A stretch of 64,000 nucleotides of DNA, taken from the NCBI GenBank assembly GCA_033297075.1, contig MU858216.1, forward strand, positions 1 through 64,000, read 5' to 3'. The notes beneath the pieces are model-generated. The model was not told the origin of the DNA, did no database searches, and saw nothing but the letters and a program-made list of their open reading frames with translations. Below, piece by piece: positions 21,518-33,605 of this stretch. Position 1 is the stretch's first letter. Each line of letters starts with the position of its first letter. The DNA is from Rhypophila decipiens. Lineage: Eukaryota > Ascomycota > Sordariomycetes > Sordariales > Naviculisporaceae. The position numbers were made by a program, and so were the translations under genes.

Positions 21518-23119
21518 ATGCACAGGTTGCGATTAGTCCTGGGTCTTTCGACCCTGGCATTGACCACCACTGCTGAAAGCCTCAGCTCAAACAGCAGACA
21601 GCAAGCGGCTTTATCACATCTCCCACCATTCGGGATATGTCACGGAATTACCAACGACGCGGCATCGAGCATATGTCCGGTAGACGGAGCCTCGGTCACC
21701 AATCAAAGTCAAGCAACGGAATACACGACCTCTGACAACAGTGACAAGCTGGCGTCTTCGCCGCCTCCAGCAGTCCCCCAACCAGATGAGCCCAAGAAAG
21801 AGTCCAAGTCCTCTTCTCCATGGTCAAGAGGCGCCATCTGCCGCAGAGCAGGCAAGGATGACTTTTGCGCCTTTACCCATTCGTCATTCAACAACGGCGA
21901 GGGCATCTCGATCATCACATCGCCGATTTATTTCGTGGGAATGATTTCTCAGGCACCTCTAAGTGAACCCGCGTCAGCGGCAGGAAAGAAGCAGCCCCGT
22001 GCTCGTGCCGCCGCTACCGAAGGCCCCTACAAAGACGTAGCCTTCCCCGGCAAAGGAATCGGCCTCATGGCGACGGAACCGATCCGCGCAGGGCGACGAA
22101 TCATGGCCCGGACGCCAGCCGTCATGGTAGACGATCGTGCCTTTAGAGGTCTCCGACGGGATGATCTTGCCTTGTTACTGGCACAGGCCATTCTCGCGCT
22201 GCCAGAGCCCCATGTGGGCCGGTTCTTGAACTTGTCGAGCTCTCACGACGCGGCCGATGCCTCGGGGTCTACTTCCCAGTCCCAGATGGACTTGATCTAC
22301 AAGATCTTTACCACCAACGCGTTCAAGACAACCGTCAAGGTCTCTCTCCCGGATACGAGTGCCCAAGCCCCAGCCGGCGATGGTCAGGAACCCAAAGCGG
22401 AGGTCAAGGAGATCGATTTCCATTCAACCTTTACCGAAGTCAGCCGACTCAACCACGACTGCAGCCCAAACCTGGGGTATTACTTTGACACCGCGACGCT
22501 ATCGCACAAGGTCTATGCGGTAAAAGATATTCTTCCCGGGGAAGAGCTCAGCGTGAGCTATGTCGACGTTCTCCATCCGCGCGAGACCCGGCAGAGGCTG
22601 TTACAAGCAACTTGGCATTTCAAATGTGTCTGTTCGCGGTGCGGCGGACCTCATGCCCACGAAAACGACGACGCGCACATCCTGGCCGAGTCGGATTCCC
22701 GCGTCAAGCAGATCAACGCTCTCCGCCGCGAGCTGGACAACTACAACCCTACTTCGTCGTCCTCTGGGGCCAGTGGGAACAAGGTCGTGGTAGGAAGCGG
22801 CACCCCAGCCAAGGCCCTCCTGATGATAACGCTCTACGAACTCGAAGGCGCGCAGGTCCGCATCTACGAGGCGTATTACCGCGCTGCGCTCGAATATAAC
22901 GGCGTAGGAGACGCCACGAATGCGATGATTTATGCGCGGTTGTGTCTTGCCAAGGGGCTGGTTGCTAGGGGTCCTGATAGGCCGTTTATCACGAGCATGA
23001 AAGAGCTGATTGAGGATCCGGTTAGGCATTGGAGCTGGCGGTTTCGACTGGGCGGGGCGAATCCTTTGTCGGATGCAGCTGGGAAGGGACAGTCTGAGGG
23101 CAAAGAGGAGGGAAAGTGA
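21518..23119 (+). CDS. SET-domain protein with signal peptide
   Basis: A single exon of 533 residues. It opens with a signal peptide (MHRLRLVLGLSTLALTTTAES). Residues ~105-150 form a Cys-containing module (WSRGAICRRAG, CAFTHSSFNNGEGISI) that often precedes SET in this fungal group. The SET domain starts near residue 170 (PGKGIGLMATEPIRAGRRI) and shows the NH motif SRLNHDCSPNLGYYF, the Tyr-containing GEELSVSYVD motif and a zinc-binding post-SET FKCVCSRCGGPH. SET domains methylate lysines using S-adenosylmethionine. The leader implies secretion or an endomembrane location, where the substrate is unknown. Intracellular relatives (Set5/SMYD) lack the leader. Confidence 0.85.
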   Translation: MHRLRLVLGLSTLALTTTAESLSSNSRQQAALSHLPPFGICHGITNDAASSICPVDGASVTNQSQATEYTTSDNSDKLASSPPPAVPQPDEPKKESKSSSPWSRGAICRRAGKDDFCAFTHSSFNNGEGISIITSPIYFVGMISQAPLSEPASAAGKKQPRARAAATEGPYKDVAFPGKGIGLMATEPIRAGRRIMARTPAVMVDDRAFRGLRRDDLALLLAQAILALPEPHVGRFLNLSSSHDAADASGSTSQSQMDLIYKIFTTNAFKTTVKVSLPDTSAQAPAGDGQEPKAEVKEIDFHSTFTEVSRLNHDCSPNLGYYFDTATLSHKVYAVKDILPGEELSVSYVDVLHPRETRQRLLQATWHFKCVCSRCGGPHAHENDDAHILAESDSRVKQINALRRELDNYNPTSSSSGASGNKVVVGSGTPAKALLMITLYELEGAQVRIYEAYYRAALEYNGVGDATNAMIYARLCLAKGLVARGPDRPFITSMKELIEDPVRHWSWRFRLGGANPLSDAAGKGQSEGKEEGK

Positions 23120-23540
23120 GGGATGGTGGAGAGATATTATCTAGTGTTGTGTGACGTGGTTGTTGAAGCGGACATGAAATTGTTGGATGCACGGAGGACG
23201 ACGTGGATGATTTCCCAGGACGAGTCTGCTTTTGGTGTTTGGGGCGCATTTGGCGCTTGAGGTTGGTTGTTCGGATGGGACTTTGTTTTTTCCTTATTTC
23301 TTTTTTGTTGCTACTTATAACACCATATATAGGCACGTGGTAGATATTATTAGGTGAAATGGGCATTGCTAAATCTAATTTCAGCATGCTGTATCAGTGA
23401 GGCAGCCAAATACCGATACGTCATAGTGCTTGGTAAGGATTCCATCCAAATCCCAGTTCATGTTATAGGCTGCGACCCCAAACACCAAACACCAAGGCCT
23501 CAACCGTCCAACCTGTGACAAAACAAGCCCCCTACTAAAG
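23120..23540. other. Intergenic
   Basis: A short gap with the SET gene 3' end and the promoter of the next gene. A minus-strand frame here is not supported by motifs. Confidence 0.5.
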
Positions 23541-24650
23541 ATGTCTTCAATCTTGGACATGCCTGGGACTAACCCCCCAAATCCATTTACTCCCATTATT
23601 GACCAATATCTCGCGCAGACTACTACTGACAGTAACTCTCCAACAGACACAGCTAAGGCCATCGTCGATCGGGTCACTACCTCCCCCAACCCCGGCAACG
23701 CCCTCTACCAGCTCTGGGACGCCTTCTTCAACAGCATTGTGCGAACCCCCCTCGTTGAAAATAATGCAAGGCTGTCCTTCGAGCACCACCTAGCCCTCCT
23801 ATCCTCGATCCGCGCTCACACACCAACAAGTCCAGCCCATCCGGCGGTTAAAGCGGGCTCCTACCGCGAGGATCATCTCCTCGCGAGCGGTCATCTACAT
23901 CGGGACGAGAATGGCAGCAGTCATTTTGACTGGAGAAGGCTTCCCCTTTTCCCAGCTCAATGGCGCGATACCCATGATATACTCGAGTCGTGGCGCTCAT
24001 GGGACGGTATTCGTCGAGGAGCTGGTGGACAGGGGACGGGCACGACAACAGCGACGGCTACATGTCAGCCAGCCGAGTTTCACACGCGGTTCGTCACCTT
24101 CTCGGCCTTGATGGTGCAGCGCCAATTCGAAACAGACCGAGATGGAGATGGAGATGGAGATGCAATACTGATCCATCCCATCTGGGTATTCTACGCCGCA
24201 AGAGGCACGCTAGAGACGGACCACCCAGGGGGACGACGGCCCGGTGACGGAGACAAACGGGAAGTGATAACCAGGGAGGGCTACTTAGCGCCTGAACAGC
24301 TCTGGCAGCTGGACGTCAAGGTGGCTGCTACATGGCTTCGCTATGGAGGGCGGACGCTGTGGGGGATGGATGCGTCGTCAAATCTGAGGGAACATTATGC
24401 GACGACGTTGGATTGGGAGACGGATTTGTGGAAGAGAGATGGACATGGACATGGAAACCGAGAGGGCGGAATCAGCACGGCGAGGTGGACTCTGTGGGCC
24501 GAGAGGCTAAGGGGCCTGATGGAGGGGACGGTGAATCAGCATTATAGACTGGATCGGGAGACAAGGGACGAGGTCGAGCAAGCGAGCAAGGTTTTGGAGG
24601 GCTTACTCTTGGGTGAGCAAAGAGTAGGATATATGCTTAATTCTCATTAA
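23541..24650 (+). CDS. DUF3632-like hypothetical protein
   Basis: A single-exon frame of 369 residues starting MSSILDMPGTNPP. It has no signal peptide or membrane segment. The pattern of tryptophan-containing helices (YQLWDAFFNSIV, EHHLALLSSIRAH, FHTRFVTFSALMVQRQF, LWQLDVKVAATWLRYG, ARWTLWAERLRGL) resembles the fungal family DUF3632, whose function is unknown. Residues ~195-235 contain a Gly/Asp-rich low-complexity insert (DGDGDGD). Assignment is by overall pattern only. Confidence 0.7.
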   Translation: MSSILDMPGTNPPNPFTPIIDQYLAQTTTDSNSPTDTAKAIVDRVTTSPNPGNALYQLWDAFFNSIVRTPLVENNARLSFEHHLALLSSIRAHTPTSPAHPAVKAGSYREDHLLASGHLHRDENGSSHFDWRRLPLFPAQWRDTHDILESWRSWDGIRRGAGGQGTGTTTATATCQPAEFHTRFVTFSALMVQRQFETDRDGDGDGDAILIHPIWVFYAARGTLETDHPGGRRPGDGDKREVITREGYLAPEQLWQLDVKVAATWLRYGGRTLWGMDASSNLREHYATTLDWETDLWKRDGHGHGNREGGISTARWTLWAERLRGLMEGTVNQHYRLDRETRDEVEQASKVLEGLLLGEQRVGYMLNSH

Positions 24651-24913
24651 AAAGGTACGCGGAAAAGCAAAAAATAGCATGCCTCCCACTGTCAGACCTT
24701 GGCTACCTGCCTCTACCTGCACCAGGCTAGTCCGTGTACGAATCCTTCTAAGCAAACAACATCAAGTCTATGCTTTCCCATGGCCTGTCTAAAAATGGTT
24801 GGCTGGAATAATATTCTCAAGTGAATCAACAATAAATCACTACTCGGCGCACTCGACGTGAATCATAGCTTGCTCTTCTCCCATATACACCCGTTGGACT
24901 CGCTATCAGCGAG

Positions 24914-27900
24914 TCAGATCTTCTCGCCAACTCCGTCAGGGATGTGGTCCTCCACGGCACTGAGGGCCGCCAGGTTGACCTCACCCATGGTGAGAACCCC
25001 GCCGCTTCCTCCAGCGCCGGCGGCGGCGACACCGGCAAGAAGAGCCACACACTCTATCACATCCTCGGGCTCCAGCAGATGCCAGCGAGCAAGCGTCACC
25101 TTGGTGCTGGCGCCAACGGTGACGCTGAAGCAGCTGTCGGCGTCAATCTCGGCAGTTCCGTCTGCCGGCCCAGACAGACCATTGAGCGCGCGGAACATGT
25201 CCTCGTCGGTAAAGTCGTCGCCCAGGCACAGGACAAACTCGAGGTTTCGCGAGTCGCAGGGGCTGTGCGCCGGGGTGTCGAGGGGCTTCATCTCGGCATT
25301 GTAGGTCGTGACGAGCCGCTTCGCGATCTCACCCTTATTGATGAACGTGGGGCGGACCTCCAGATTGGCCTTGCCGATCATGACCTCGACATCCCACTTT
25401 CGGGCCACCGTGTTCTCGAGCTCCTTGTGGCACTCTTGGGACATGTGCACGCCCTGCTCCGGGTCCGCAGCACGGTAGTGCCATGTCAAGGCGCATCGCT
25501 TGCGTTCAGTAAAGGCACCTGTAAACTGTCAGCACATCATTCACTCGTTACATCGCGTCAGGAAACCTACCAGGGGTCCTGTCAGTGTACTTCTGGAACA
25601 CCTCGAGCACCTCGGCCTGCCAGCCCATGTCGAATTTCTCGGTCAAGTTCTCCCACTCAGTCGTGCCGGGGTGTCTAATAAAGCTCCCGTGCTCGGCGCT
25701 GAAACCCAGCTCGGTGATGTGGCCAAGATGTTGGTCGAGGAATTCCTGATCACGGCCAGAGATGATCCACACGGCATTGCGGTGGTCGCCTGCCAGCGCC
25801 TTCAGGCTCTTGATGACGCGCTCAGACGGGATCGCCGCGCTGGGCTCCCGTACAATCGGTGTCAGAGTTCCGTCGTAGTCGAACATGAACAGGCGCTTCT
25901 TGGCTTCGCGGTACTTGCGAAGCATCATGGCCCGGTCAAGCAGGGGCGTCGAGACGGCGCTCTTTCTGCTGCCCAGCACATTGACAAGACGGCGGAGCAG
26001 GCCAGCGGTCCAGTACTGCACATTCTTGCTAGTAACATGATTGAGCAGATTATCCTGCATGCTCCTGCGCTTCTCCTCCGACATGGTCAAGGCATTGTTG
26101 ATCTGCTCGGCGACGCCAGACAAGTCCCAGGGGTTGATGTGGATGGCGTCCTTGAGGAAGCCAGCCGTGCCGCTGAACTCGGAGAGAATAACTGGACCGG
26201 CGCGGTCGCGTTGGCAGATGACGTACTCGAGCGACGTCGTGTTCATGCCGTCACGGACCGATGTGATGAGGCCGATGTCAGCGGCCCGAAGCAGGGCAAA
26301 GTACTCCTCCTGGCTGATGTATTGAGGATAATGCTGGACTGGGGAGAAGCCAAGAGAGCCATACAGCCCATTGATCTTCATGACGAGCTCATTGACGCGA
26401 CTGGCGATCTTGTTCTCGGGGTCCTCCGTCTCCTGGATATCCGTGGGCGAGGTGACCTGCATAAGGACCACCTTGTCCCGCCATTCAGGGTACATCTCGA
26501 GAAAGCGCTCAAAGGCCATCAGCTTTTGGGCAACGCCACGGACGCTGTCCAGGCGGTCACGACCGACCACCAGCTTCTTTCCAGCATAAAGGTCCCTGAG
26601 CGCTTTGTACTTCTTGTCCACCTCGTCATTGTATGCCAGGCTGGCGACCTTCACGGCGTCGATGCCAATCGGGAACACTCCAACCTCGACGCGCGCACCA
26701 TATGCGTCCACGCCGGAGGTGTCGGAGGGGAATCCCAGGATGCGGGTGCAGCAGCTGGAAAAGTGACGCGAGAAGCTGTAGCTCTGGAAGCCAACCAGGT
26801 TGGAGCCCAGCACACCCTCGAGGATCTCCTTCCTGCGGGGGAGGCATCTCAGGAACTCGCTGCTTGGGAAGGGCGAATGAAGATAAAAGGCAATGTACAT
26901 TTGCGGCGCCCGCTGCCTCAACATGCTAGGAAGAAGCATCAGGTTGTAGTCGTGCACGATGACGATGTCGCCGGGCTTGTAGACCTCGAGGATCTTGTTG
27001 CAGAACTTCTGGTTCAGCCGGAAGTAGTCGGCCCACTGTACTCGCTCGGCGCGACCGTCTGTGGGTTCGTGAATCTTGTAATGGAAGAGTGTGTAGAGGT
27101 CATGCTCGGCATAACGTCTCCAGCGAGCCTGGTCCTTTAGCCTTATTCCCTCCTCGTGGCCTTCTGTGTCGTCTGCCAGCCAAACAGGGACGGTTTTTAT
27201 GCTCTTGTGGTGCGAAAGCTGGTATTCCAGTCTTTGCATGTCTTCTTTTGAAATCCACAATCCATCGACCAAAGGAGGCGTGGGAGGCGCCCTGCTGGCT
27301 GCATCGACCGGAATAGGCGCGGAGAGCGCATTGAGCGATCCGAGATGGACGGTGGTCGCGGGCGGCGTGCCAGGAGGAGAAAGCTCCTCTGGGACTTGCT
27401 CGATCTCGCCTGTCCATGCGACGACGGTGTGGTTATAGGGGGCGTCGGGGGAAGACAGGTATGCGAACGAGTCGAAAAGGGCAGACTGGCCGCGGCGGGG
27501 TTTCAATTCCTGCATTCACCATGACATCAGCATCCCACCCTCGCCATCCGATCATATGCTTGCAGCAGGGGTCACATAGCCGACAAGCGCAAAGCCAAAG
27601 TTGAGATTACTCACCCAGTCTTGTCCCTTGCGATACTTGAGCCCATGGGGGACAGTGAATGTGGCCGAGATGATGTTTCCGCTGAGCGACAAGCCGGGGT
27701 ACTTGGACCGAATGTCGGTCAACGAGTCCTGGGAGCCCATGGCTGCGAGACGTAACCTCTTAAGGAAGTCCTTGCCTGCCTCGGCGCCGGCTTCGATCTG
27801 GCCCTGGGCTGGCTGTTCTTTACCGACGGGCACGGGAGAGGCGGCTAACTCGTGGTCGACAACCTTTCTGGAGAAGTATTCTGTGGCCTCGTTCGAAGGT

Positions 27901-28067
27901 GTCTCGTCGTCTGCTGGGACGTAGGCACCAAGGTCAATTCCCGGTGTGACAGGCACGGCTGTAATCGCAGGTTTCAGGTGCCCTGGAAGTGCTGTCTCGG
28001 TGCGTACGGGTACCGCAGGTCTCGCCGAAGGCGGAGTGCCACCTTGGGCTGCCGGCTTCTGGTCCAT
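24914..28067 (-). CDS. TPS2: Trehalose-6-phosphate phosphatase (TPS2 type)
   Basis: Three exons (27615-28067, 25571-27509, 24914-25518; introns 105 and 52 bp) encode about 998 residues. The N-terminal 150 residues are Pro-rich. A GT20 glycosyltransferase-like domain follows (~150-640; WTGEIEQ, VHDYNLMLLPSMLR, FPSSEFLRCLPRR, GRDRLDSVRG). The C-terminal HAD phosphatase domain has FDYDGTLTP (catalytic Asp near residue 694), WIISGRDQEFLD and GDDFTDEDMF near 897. This pairing is that of Tps2, which removes phosphate from trehalose-6-phosphate within the trehalose synthase complex; intact HAD motifs argue against the regulatory subunits Tps3/Tsl1. The gene is expected to respond to stress. The last exon is separated by an intron placed between TPG and AFTERKRC. 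Confidence 0.93.
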
Positions 28068-30772
28068 GGTGATGCAGGGTCAGTAAGCGAAGAGCAAGAT
28101 GGTTAATGGTGACAACGTCCAGCTCTCAAAAAGGTGTGCGTTTTATAAAACGGCAGAGTGGAAAGGCAGTTCAGAGTTAAAAAGCAAGGAAAGAAAGTAT
28201 AAAGGTGGACGGGAGTTTTGGAAGCGGAAGAGAGTCGGTGAGCCTTCCACTGGGAGGAACAAGATAGAGACGAAGATGTGGGCAGCTTTCTAATCTCCAG
28301 GTGCGTCACCGTATCCCTGGCCGACCTGACAGTGGATGAGATGGAGAGATGACGGCGGGGCGCTGGACGGCAAGCAGGCAATTCGACCAGGGGGGAAGAA
28401 CAAAGAGCAGGGAAGGAGCAAGCAAAGTTCTCAAGACCCGCTCCACAGTGAGCCCACGCCCTGTCTTCCGGAACCTTGTTAGGATGAGAGATCGCTGGAG
28501 CCAGACGTAGTGGGGTACCCAATGTTTAAAATTCTCAAATCTCCCCGCTTTGGTTCTTGCCAGAAGTGTCTCGTCCGGCTCGGGAATCCACTCTCTGCGT
28601 TTCTCTCTCATCAACCCCATAGCCGCACTCCAAAACAGTCTCCAGTCTGATGATATCCGTCATGCTCTTTGTTGCAGCAAGCTTCGATTGCTTGCAGGAA
28701 ACCAACAGCAACTGTTACTGGCCCGAAACAATTCGCCCGCGATTGGATCCCGGATAGACACAGGCTCTGTTCTGATTGGCCAGCGCGCGTGTTGGAGGGG
28801 CATGGAGGGGCAAGTCTTGGAGCGAGGTCCAGATCTGATTGCTTTTGGCGGGGTCGTTCCAGGTTTCTCTGCGCGATGCCACCCTTCGGCGCCATCTCCC
28901 AGCAGCGGCGCCAGCTCGATAGCGGTTGAGAGATCCGACAGCATCGTCAATTGGCGGCCGGTCTTGGCACTCAGATTGGTGCTCCGAATATCTGCACTAT
29001 TTTCCGACACCACCTCCTGCCCCTCCTAGGCGACTGCCATCTCCAGAGTCCACGCAGCTTTCCACAGACGTCTGCAGTCACTGGATTTTTCGGGATCCAG
29101 AACTCGGGACGACGGGAACGGCTTTGGGCCAAACTTTCTTCGGAACGGGGTCGACAGGCATGGCTCTCCCAACTGTGGGAACTCTGGACCTTCCTTGCTT
29201 TCGCTCGGCATGAAAATGGAGATAGGAAATGCAGAGAAAACGCACCTTGACGTAATGCTGCTCGGGTCACTTGACGGCCTTTCCCGAGAGCCCGCCGGAA
29301 CAAAACTCGCGGCGAATGATTTGACGCGATTGGGGCACGGTCGGCGATGCGATATTGGTATTGTGCTCTTGCTGATTCGGATGCGATATGAAGGGAGCTT
29401 CTGCTGTCAAGAATGGAAACAAGAAGGAAGCGGCTGACCGATCTGACAGGGAGCAGGATTCTTCTTTTCAACTCGCTTGACAAGTGCAGTGTTTAAAAAT
29501 AAGATTCACCCAGATTCCTCTAAACAGCGCCGCCAACGTAACCGCGCTGCTTTGGGTGTTCCGGGCGTCCGCTTGGCAGGCTTCTGGATGCAGTGGATTG
29601 CGGTGTCCTGATTAGCTGATAGCAGCCACACACGCCATCAACGAGGATATTGGAATTGGGGATTTGGACGCAGAGATAACGAGAACCATCACCAACGCCG
29701 GGCGGGCTCTTGTTCAAATACTCATCACACAAGTCCAGACCGACACCGAACCCCAGACCCTGCACCACAATCCTCGCCAAGTCCCATCGATCTCGCGCAA
29801 CGGCAGAGACACAAGAGTGACCCGGTAGCCTTTAGCTTGGCAGATCGAGACAGCTGATGTGCTTCACCGCCATCATGAGATCCTCTGTCTCAACATGTCA
29901 AGCTACTTTTCACGACGCATTCTTGCGATAAAATATCGGCTGCAACTACCGGCTCTGAAAGGTCTGGAAGTCCAAGATAAAGGAGAGCACGATAATGCGA
30001 CACGGCCTGATGCTACACGGCCTGATGCTGCGCGCAAGCTATATCAGGCTATATATTGCCTGCGATGGCGCTTGGGGGGGTCCCGAAGCGAAACGCGCCA
30101 AAAAGGGCAACATGATGGCGAACGAAGCGCTGATACTGAGCCATTTTCTTTGCCTCCCGCAGAGCGCGCCGACACCACTCGCCGTAGTTGGGCCGCGTGG
30201 AATTTGACCGCAATTCCCCGACTGCAAGGCCTCTCACATCTCTCTATATTCTGTCATTTGTAGCTCTCGGGATGCAAATAGTATGCAAATTGGACGGCGA
30301 CGGGAAGGAGGCCTGCAGCACGGGAGCATTCTTCACATGTTCAGAAGCAGCCACCTGAGTGGCTCTAGACTCCCGCCTCTTGCTCGACTTTTACACCACC
30401 CAAGACGCCGGAATATTGATCAGTCAAGTCTCAGCTATCTTTCCGTTTTATGTTTCAGCATGTCTCTCACGAGGTAGCATGGCATTGGCACCCAACGAGC
30501 TGCAGTGCGCCGCTGAACGGCTTGTGCAGAGCTGCGCTATCGGGTCTAACGGGAACACGGAGCGTCCTCGGCGTTCTATGGTCTCTCGCTACTCCAAGTC
30601 ACTCCCATTGACGAGGATGCATCGCACGACATGCGCGAATTTGTCTTGTCAAAATCTGCACTTTTCATTCAGGGTCCCTGGGAAAACGTGACTAAATATG
30701 TCGTTTCGGGGCATGCTGATTATCTATGTACAGGTCATTTGCGTTTCCCGTCGCAAGCATTCCGACAAGGAA
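28068..30772. other. Long intergenic region
   Basis: The proximal part is the TPS2 promoter; an AGGGG stress-element core occurs near 28388. No supported gene lies in the remaining 2.5 kb. A perfect 15-bp direct repeat (CACGGCCTGATGCTA/G) occupies 30001-30030. Short open frames have no motifs. Confidence 0.5.
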
Positions 30773-31593
30773 CTACTCCTGTCTCTTTCGCTTCTTCTCG
30801 GGCGCGCTGTCGGGGATCGTCTCGCCTGAATCTTCATCGACCAAGTCACTCTCATCAGAGAGACCCGAGAATTTGGGCAGACCGTCCTTGATGTCCACCA
30901 CGCGCTGCGGGTAAAACATGTGGCACTGCGCCTTGAAGGCCTCTCGCCCCTCCTTGGTGTTGATGCCATCGATCAGAGTCGGGAACAGCAATATCATGTT
31001 GCGGCCTTCGTCCATGATGGGTGTCCGGCAGTAGGCGCATTGGACCTTGCAAGGGAGGTGATGAGTGGTTGACTTGTTTGTTGGGTCGTACCATCCTAGG
31101 TCGTGGTGGCCTTTGGTGAAGTTGATGTCTTCTTTGTGAAAGATGGTTGCCCATTGGAAGGGTGCCTATGGTCCATGTTAGCTTCCGACTGATATTGCTC
31201 AAGTGGGTGAGTGCTTACTCCGTGCATTCGCTGACATGTCGTGCAGTGGCAGTACTTGGACGACAGAGGCTTCTCCCGACTGAGTTGGTATTCTATCTTG
31301 CCACAGTGGCATTTGCCTGTCCACTTGGCCTCAAATTTGTCGTTGTCCTCGTGGACGCGGTATGGTGCCCGAAACTTCCATTGGTCCTCCTCGCGATCGG
31401 TGCTTGTTCCCGCTTGGAACTGATGTGCTTCGGCGCCGGCACCACCGTTCTGCTTGCTCTCGTCCTTGGTGTCTGACATGTTTGTCCACCTGGTAGTGGA
31501 TGAGAAGTTGGCTTTTATCAGGGGAGTGCGCGCCTGAAGCTTGAGCTGGTGTGAAAGGACCGGTAGGATTCTGCTTCGGTAACAAGGGAGCAT
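30773..31593 (-). CDS. GFA/CENP-V-fold protein with mitochondrial-type leader
   Basis: Two exons (31219-31593, 30773-31165; 53-bp GTAAGC intron) give 255 residues. The zinc-binding GFA fold is clear: GKCHCGKIEYQL, SKYCHCTTCQRMHG and, after the intron, VQCAYCRTPIMDEGRN. Family members bind two zinc ions; glutathione-dependent formaldehyde adduct formation is known for some bacterial members, but the substrate of most fungal ones is unknown. From the ATG at 31593 the first ~38 residues are basic and lack acids (MLPCYRSRILPVL, FSSTTRW), like a mitochondrial presequence. A second ATG at 31479 (MSDTKDE) would give a leaderless cytosolic form of 217 residues, so dual targeting is possible. Confidence 0.85.
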
Positions 31594-32072
31594 CGACAGT
31601 TGGGGTTTCGCGAGTCCGAATGATGTTATGTGCAGTTGATGATACAATGCGTAAAGTGGTTTGTATTCAACTACAAACGAATATTACAGCTAGGAGTGGC
31701 ACTTATAATTGTTTGAGCTCCAGCTGCTGCGTCGCTCGGATCCGTTCGATCTGATGTGCGCCCCTTGCATCAATCGACAGTGTTGACGTCATGATGATCC
31801 CGCAGGCTCTGCTCCTGGCCGAAGCACGCGACAGTGAACCACGGCTGCTTCGGGTCGCTCAACCTTGTCTCTGCTTTGCATCATTGATTATCGCTGTGTC
31901 GGGAGACGGCAGGTGGCACAATTTTCACGGAATAACCTTAACGATCGCTTATTGCCATGCTCAGGAGAAACACAGCTCAACGCCACATGACGATTCCACG
32001 AGAATATGAAAATTCACTATAATATTGAAACGACACAGACAATAAAAATTTACTCAACAAAATGAATCCACT
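31594..32072. other. Intergenic
   Basis: Promoter side of the GFA gene and 3' side of the O-methyltransferase gene; nothing else is supported. Confidence 0.5.
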
Positions 32073-33605
32073 TCAGGCCCTTGCGCACTCAACCACAACC
32101 GCGGTGTCAGCCTCTCGCGTGTAATATCCAACAACCTTCAGCCCAGCCTGCTGAGCAAGATGCATGTACATCTTCTCATTGCGCAACTTTCCCCCGATAT
32201 TGAGCATGACCATGTCGACGATGCGGTTCATGGGGTTGGGCGTGTCGACAAGTCTCGGCTCCATGATGAAGACGCGGGCTCTTTCTGCGCCGTCGTAGGC
32301 ATCTGGGAAAGGCAGAGCGTTTGCGAGATGCTTCAGGATGTTGATTGCTAGACTGTCGGGATAGTCCAGCAGGATGCGCCGGACAAAGTAGATTGTTGCG
32401 TTTTGGCTCGAGGCTGGCTGGGGCTGGTGGAAGTCGTGCGGCATTATGCCTATCTCGTTTAGGGATTTGGAGGATGGGGTGTTGCGTATCTGGGCGACGG
32501 CTGCTTGGATGACTTCTTCTCTGTCTTGGAGAATGCATTGCGATGGGTGGAGTCCTGGGATCTCTCGCAGCATGTCCCCTAGCAGCTGGCCTAGACCGCC
32601 GCCGACGTCGACAACCACCGGCGCGAGCTTGGGACTCGGTTTGCTTGACCCGTTGGTGTTGCTGTTGCCGTTTATAGCCGCGTTCGCCTTCTCGTCGAGG
32701 CTCTTGTCTCTTCCCCAGTCTTGCAACTCGGCCTGCTCTCTTCGACGCTTCGCGAGCTCTCCGACCCAGGAGAAGTCATACATGGATCCCGGACCAGCCA
32801 GCTTCAAGTACCCGGTCACCATATCCCGGCTCGCCATGCTTTTCTCGAACTTGCGAGCGTACTCGGGATAAAGCGCCTTGACGGCCCAGGGCTCGAGCTC
32901 GGGATGGCCCCAGGAGAAGCTAAATGGCGTGTTGGTGACGGCTGTGGGTTCCCGGCGGCCGTAGGTGGAGAAGTAGGATGGCCACTGGGCATAGGGTTTC
33001 ATCCCGTTGCCAACAGCCACCGTCACCAGTGGCGAGAAGGGATGCTTGGAGGTGTAGAGGGGCGATATCCGGCTGTGGGAGACGTGCATTGATGATCCTG
33101 AGGAACCCTGCCCGAGTCTGAGGGTTGATGTCGAGACTAGCAGGGAAGCAATTCGGCCTTGAGGATCTTGTCAACTACCATCCATCGTGAAACACGAAAG
33201 TGTATGGTCACTCACCGACCACGCTCTCGTCAGCGCCGACTGCAGCTGCCAAAGCCTGGACCGAGATTCCGGCTGGGTCGTCGAGCGGGATATGGTCAAA
33301 GACCTTCCAGTCTATAAAGAGGTTCGCTGCTCCGACGTCGGCGAGCTGTCTTGTTGTTAGACCCATGTGATGGCTTGTGTGAGAGCAATATCTCTTACCT
33401 CAACCCACTTGGATCGCGCTATATCAGCTGGGTCGCCAACTTCAAATGCCACCTTCTTGGCCGTCATGGCTAGCTTTCGACGCAGCTTTAGCTCATTTGG
33501 TTTGGTTGGCCTGAGGGGTTCAATGGCGCCGGCGGTGATAGCTGCGAGCTTCTTGGCATCTTCGAGCATGCCTTCGATAGCCTTGATATAGTCAAACTCA
33601 GCCAT
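32073..33605 (-). CDS. O-methyltransferase, secondary-metabolism type
   Basis: Three exons (33399-33605, 33216-33345, 32073-33157) give 473 residues. An N-terminal helical dimerisation region (MAEFDYIKAIEGMLEDAKKL, then IDWKVFDHIPLDDPAGISVQAL) precedes the SAM-dependent domain with VVVDVGGGLGQLLG near residue 295, YFVRRILLDYPDSL and a C-terminal GYYTRE. This arrangement is that of sterigmatocystin 8-O-methyltransferase relatives, which methylate hydroxyls of small aromatic products. The intron 2 acceptor is AAG. A Ser/Asn-rich insert (INGNSNTNGSS) interrupts the domain. No polyketide or peptide synthase lies nearby, so the substrate cannot be inferred from context. Confidence 0.85.

Noticed and set aside
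25500..27140. A 546-codon open frame on the plus strand
   Set aside because: It is antisense to the TPS2 exon, whose codon bias keeps the opposite frame open; the peptide has no motif while the minus strand has clear TPS2 motifs.
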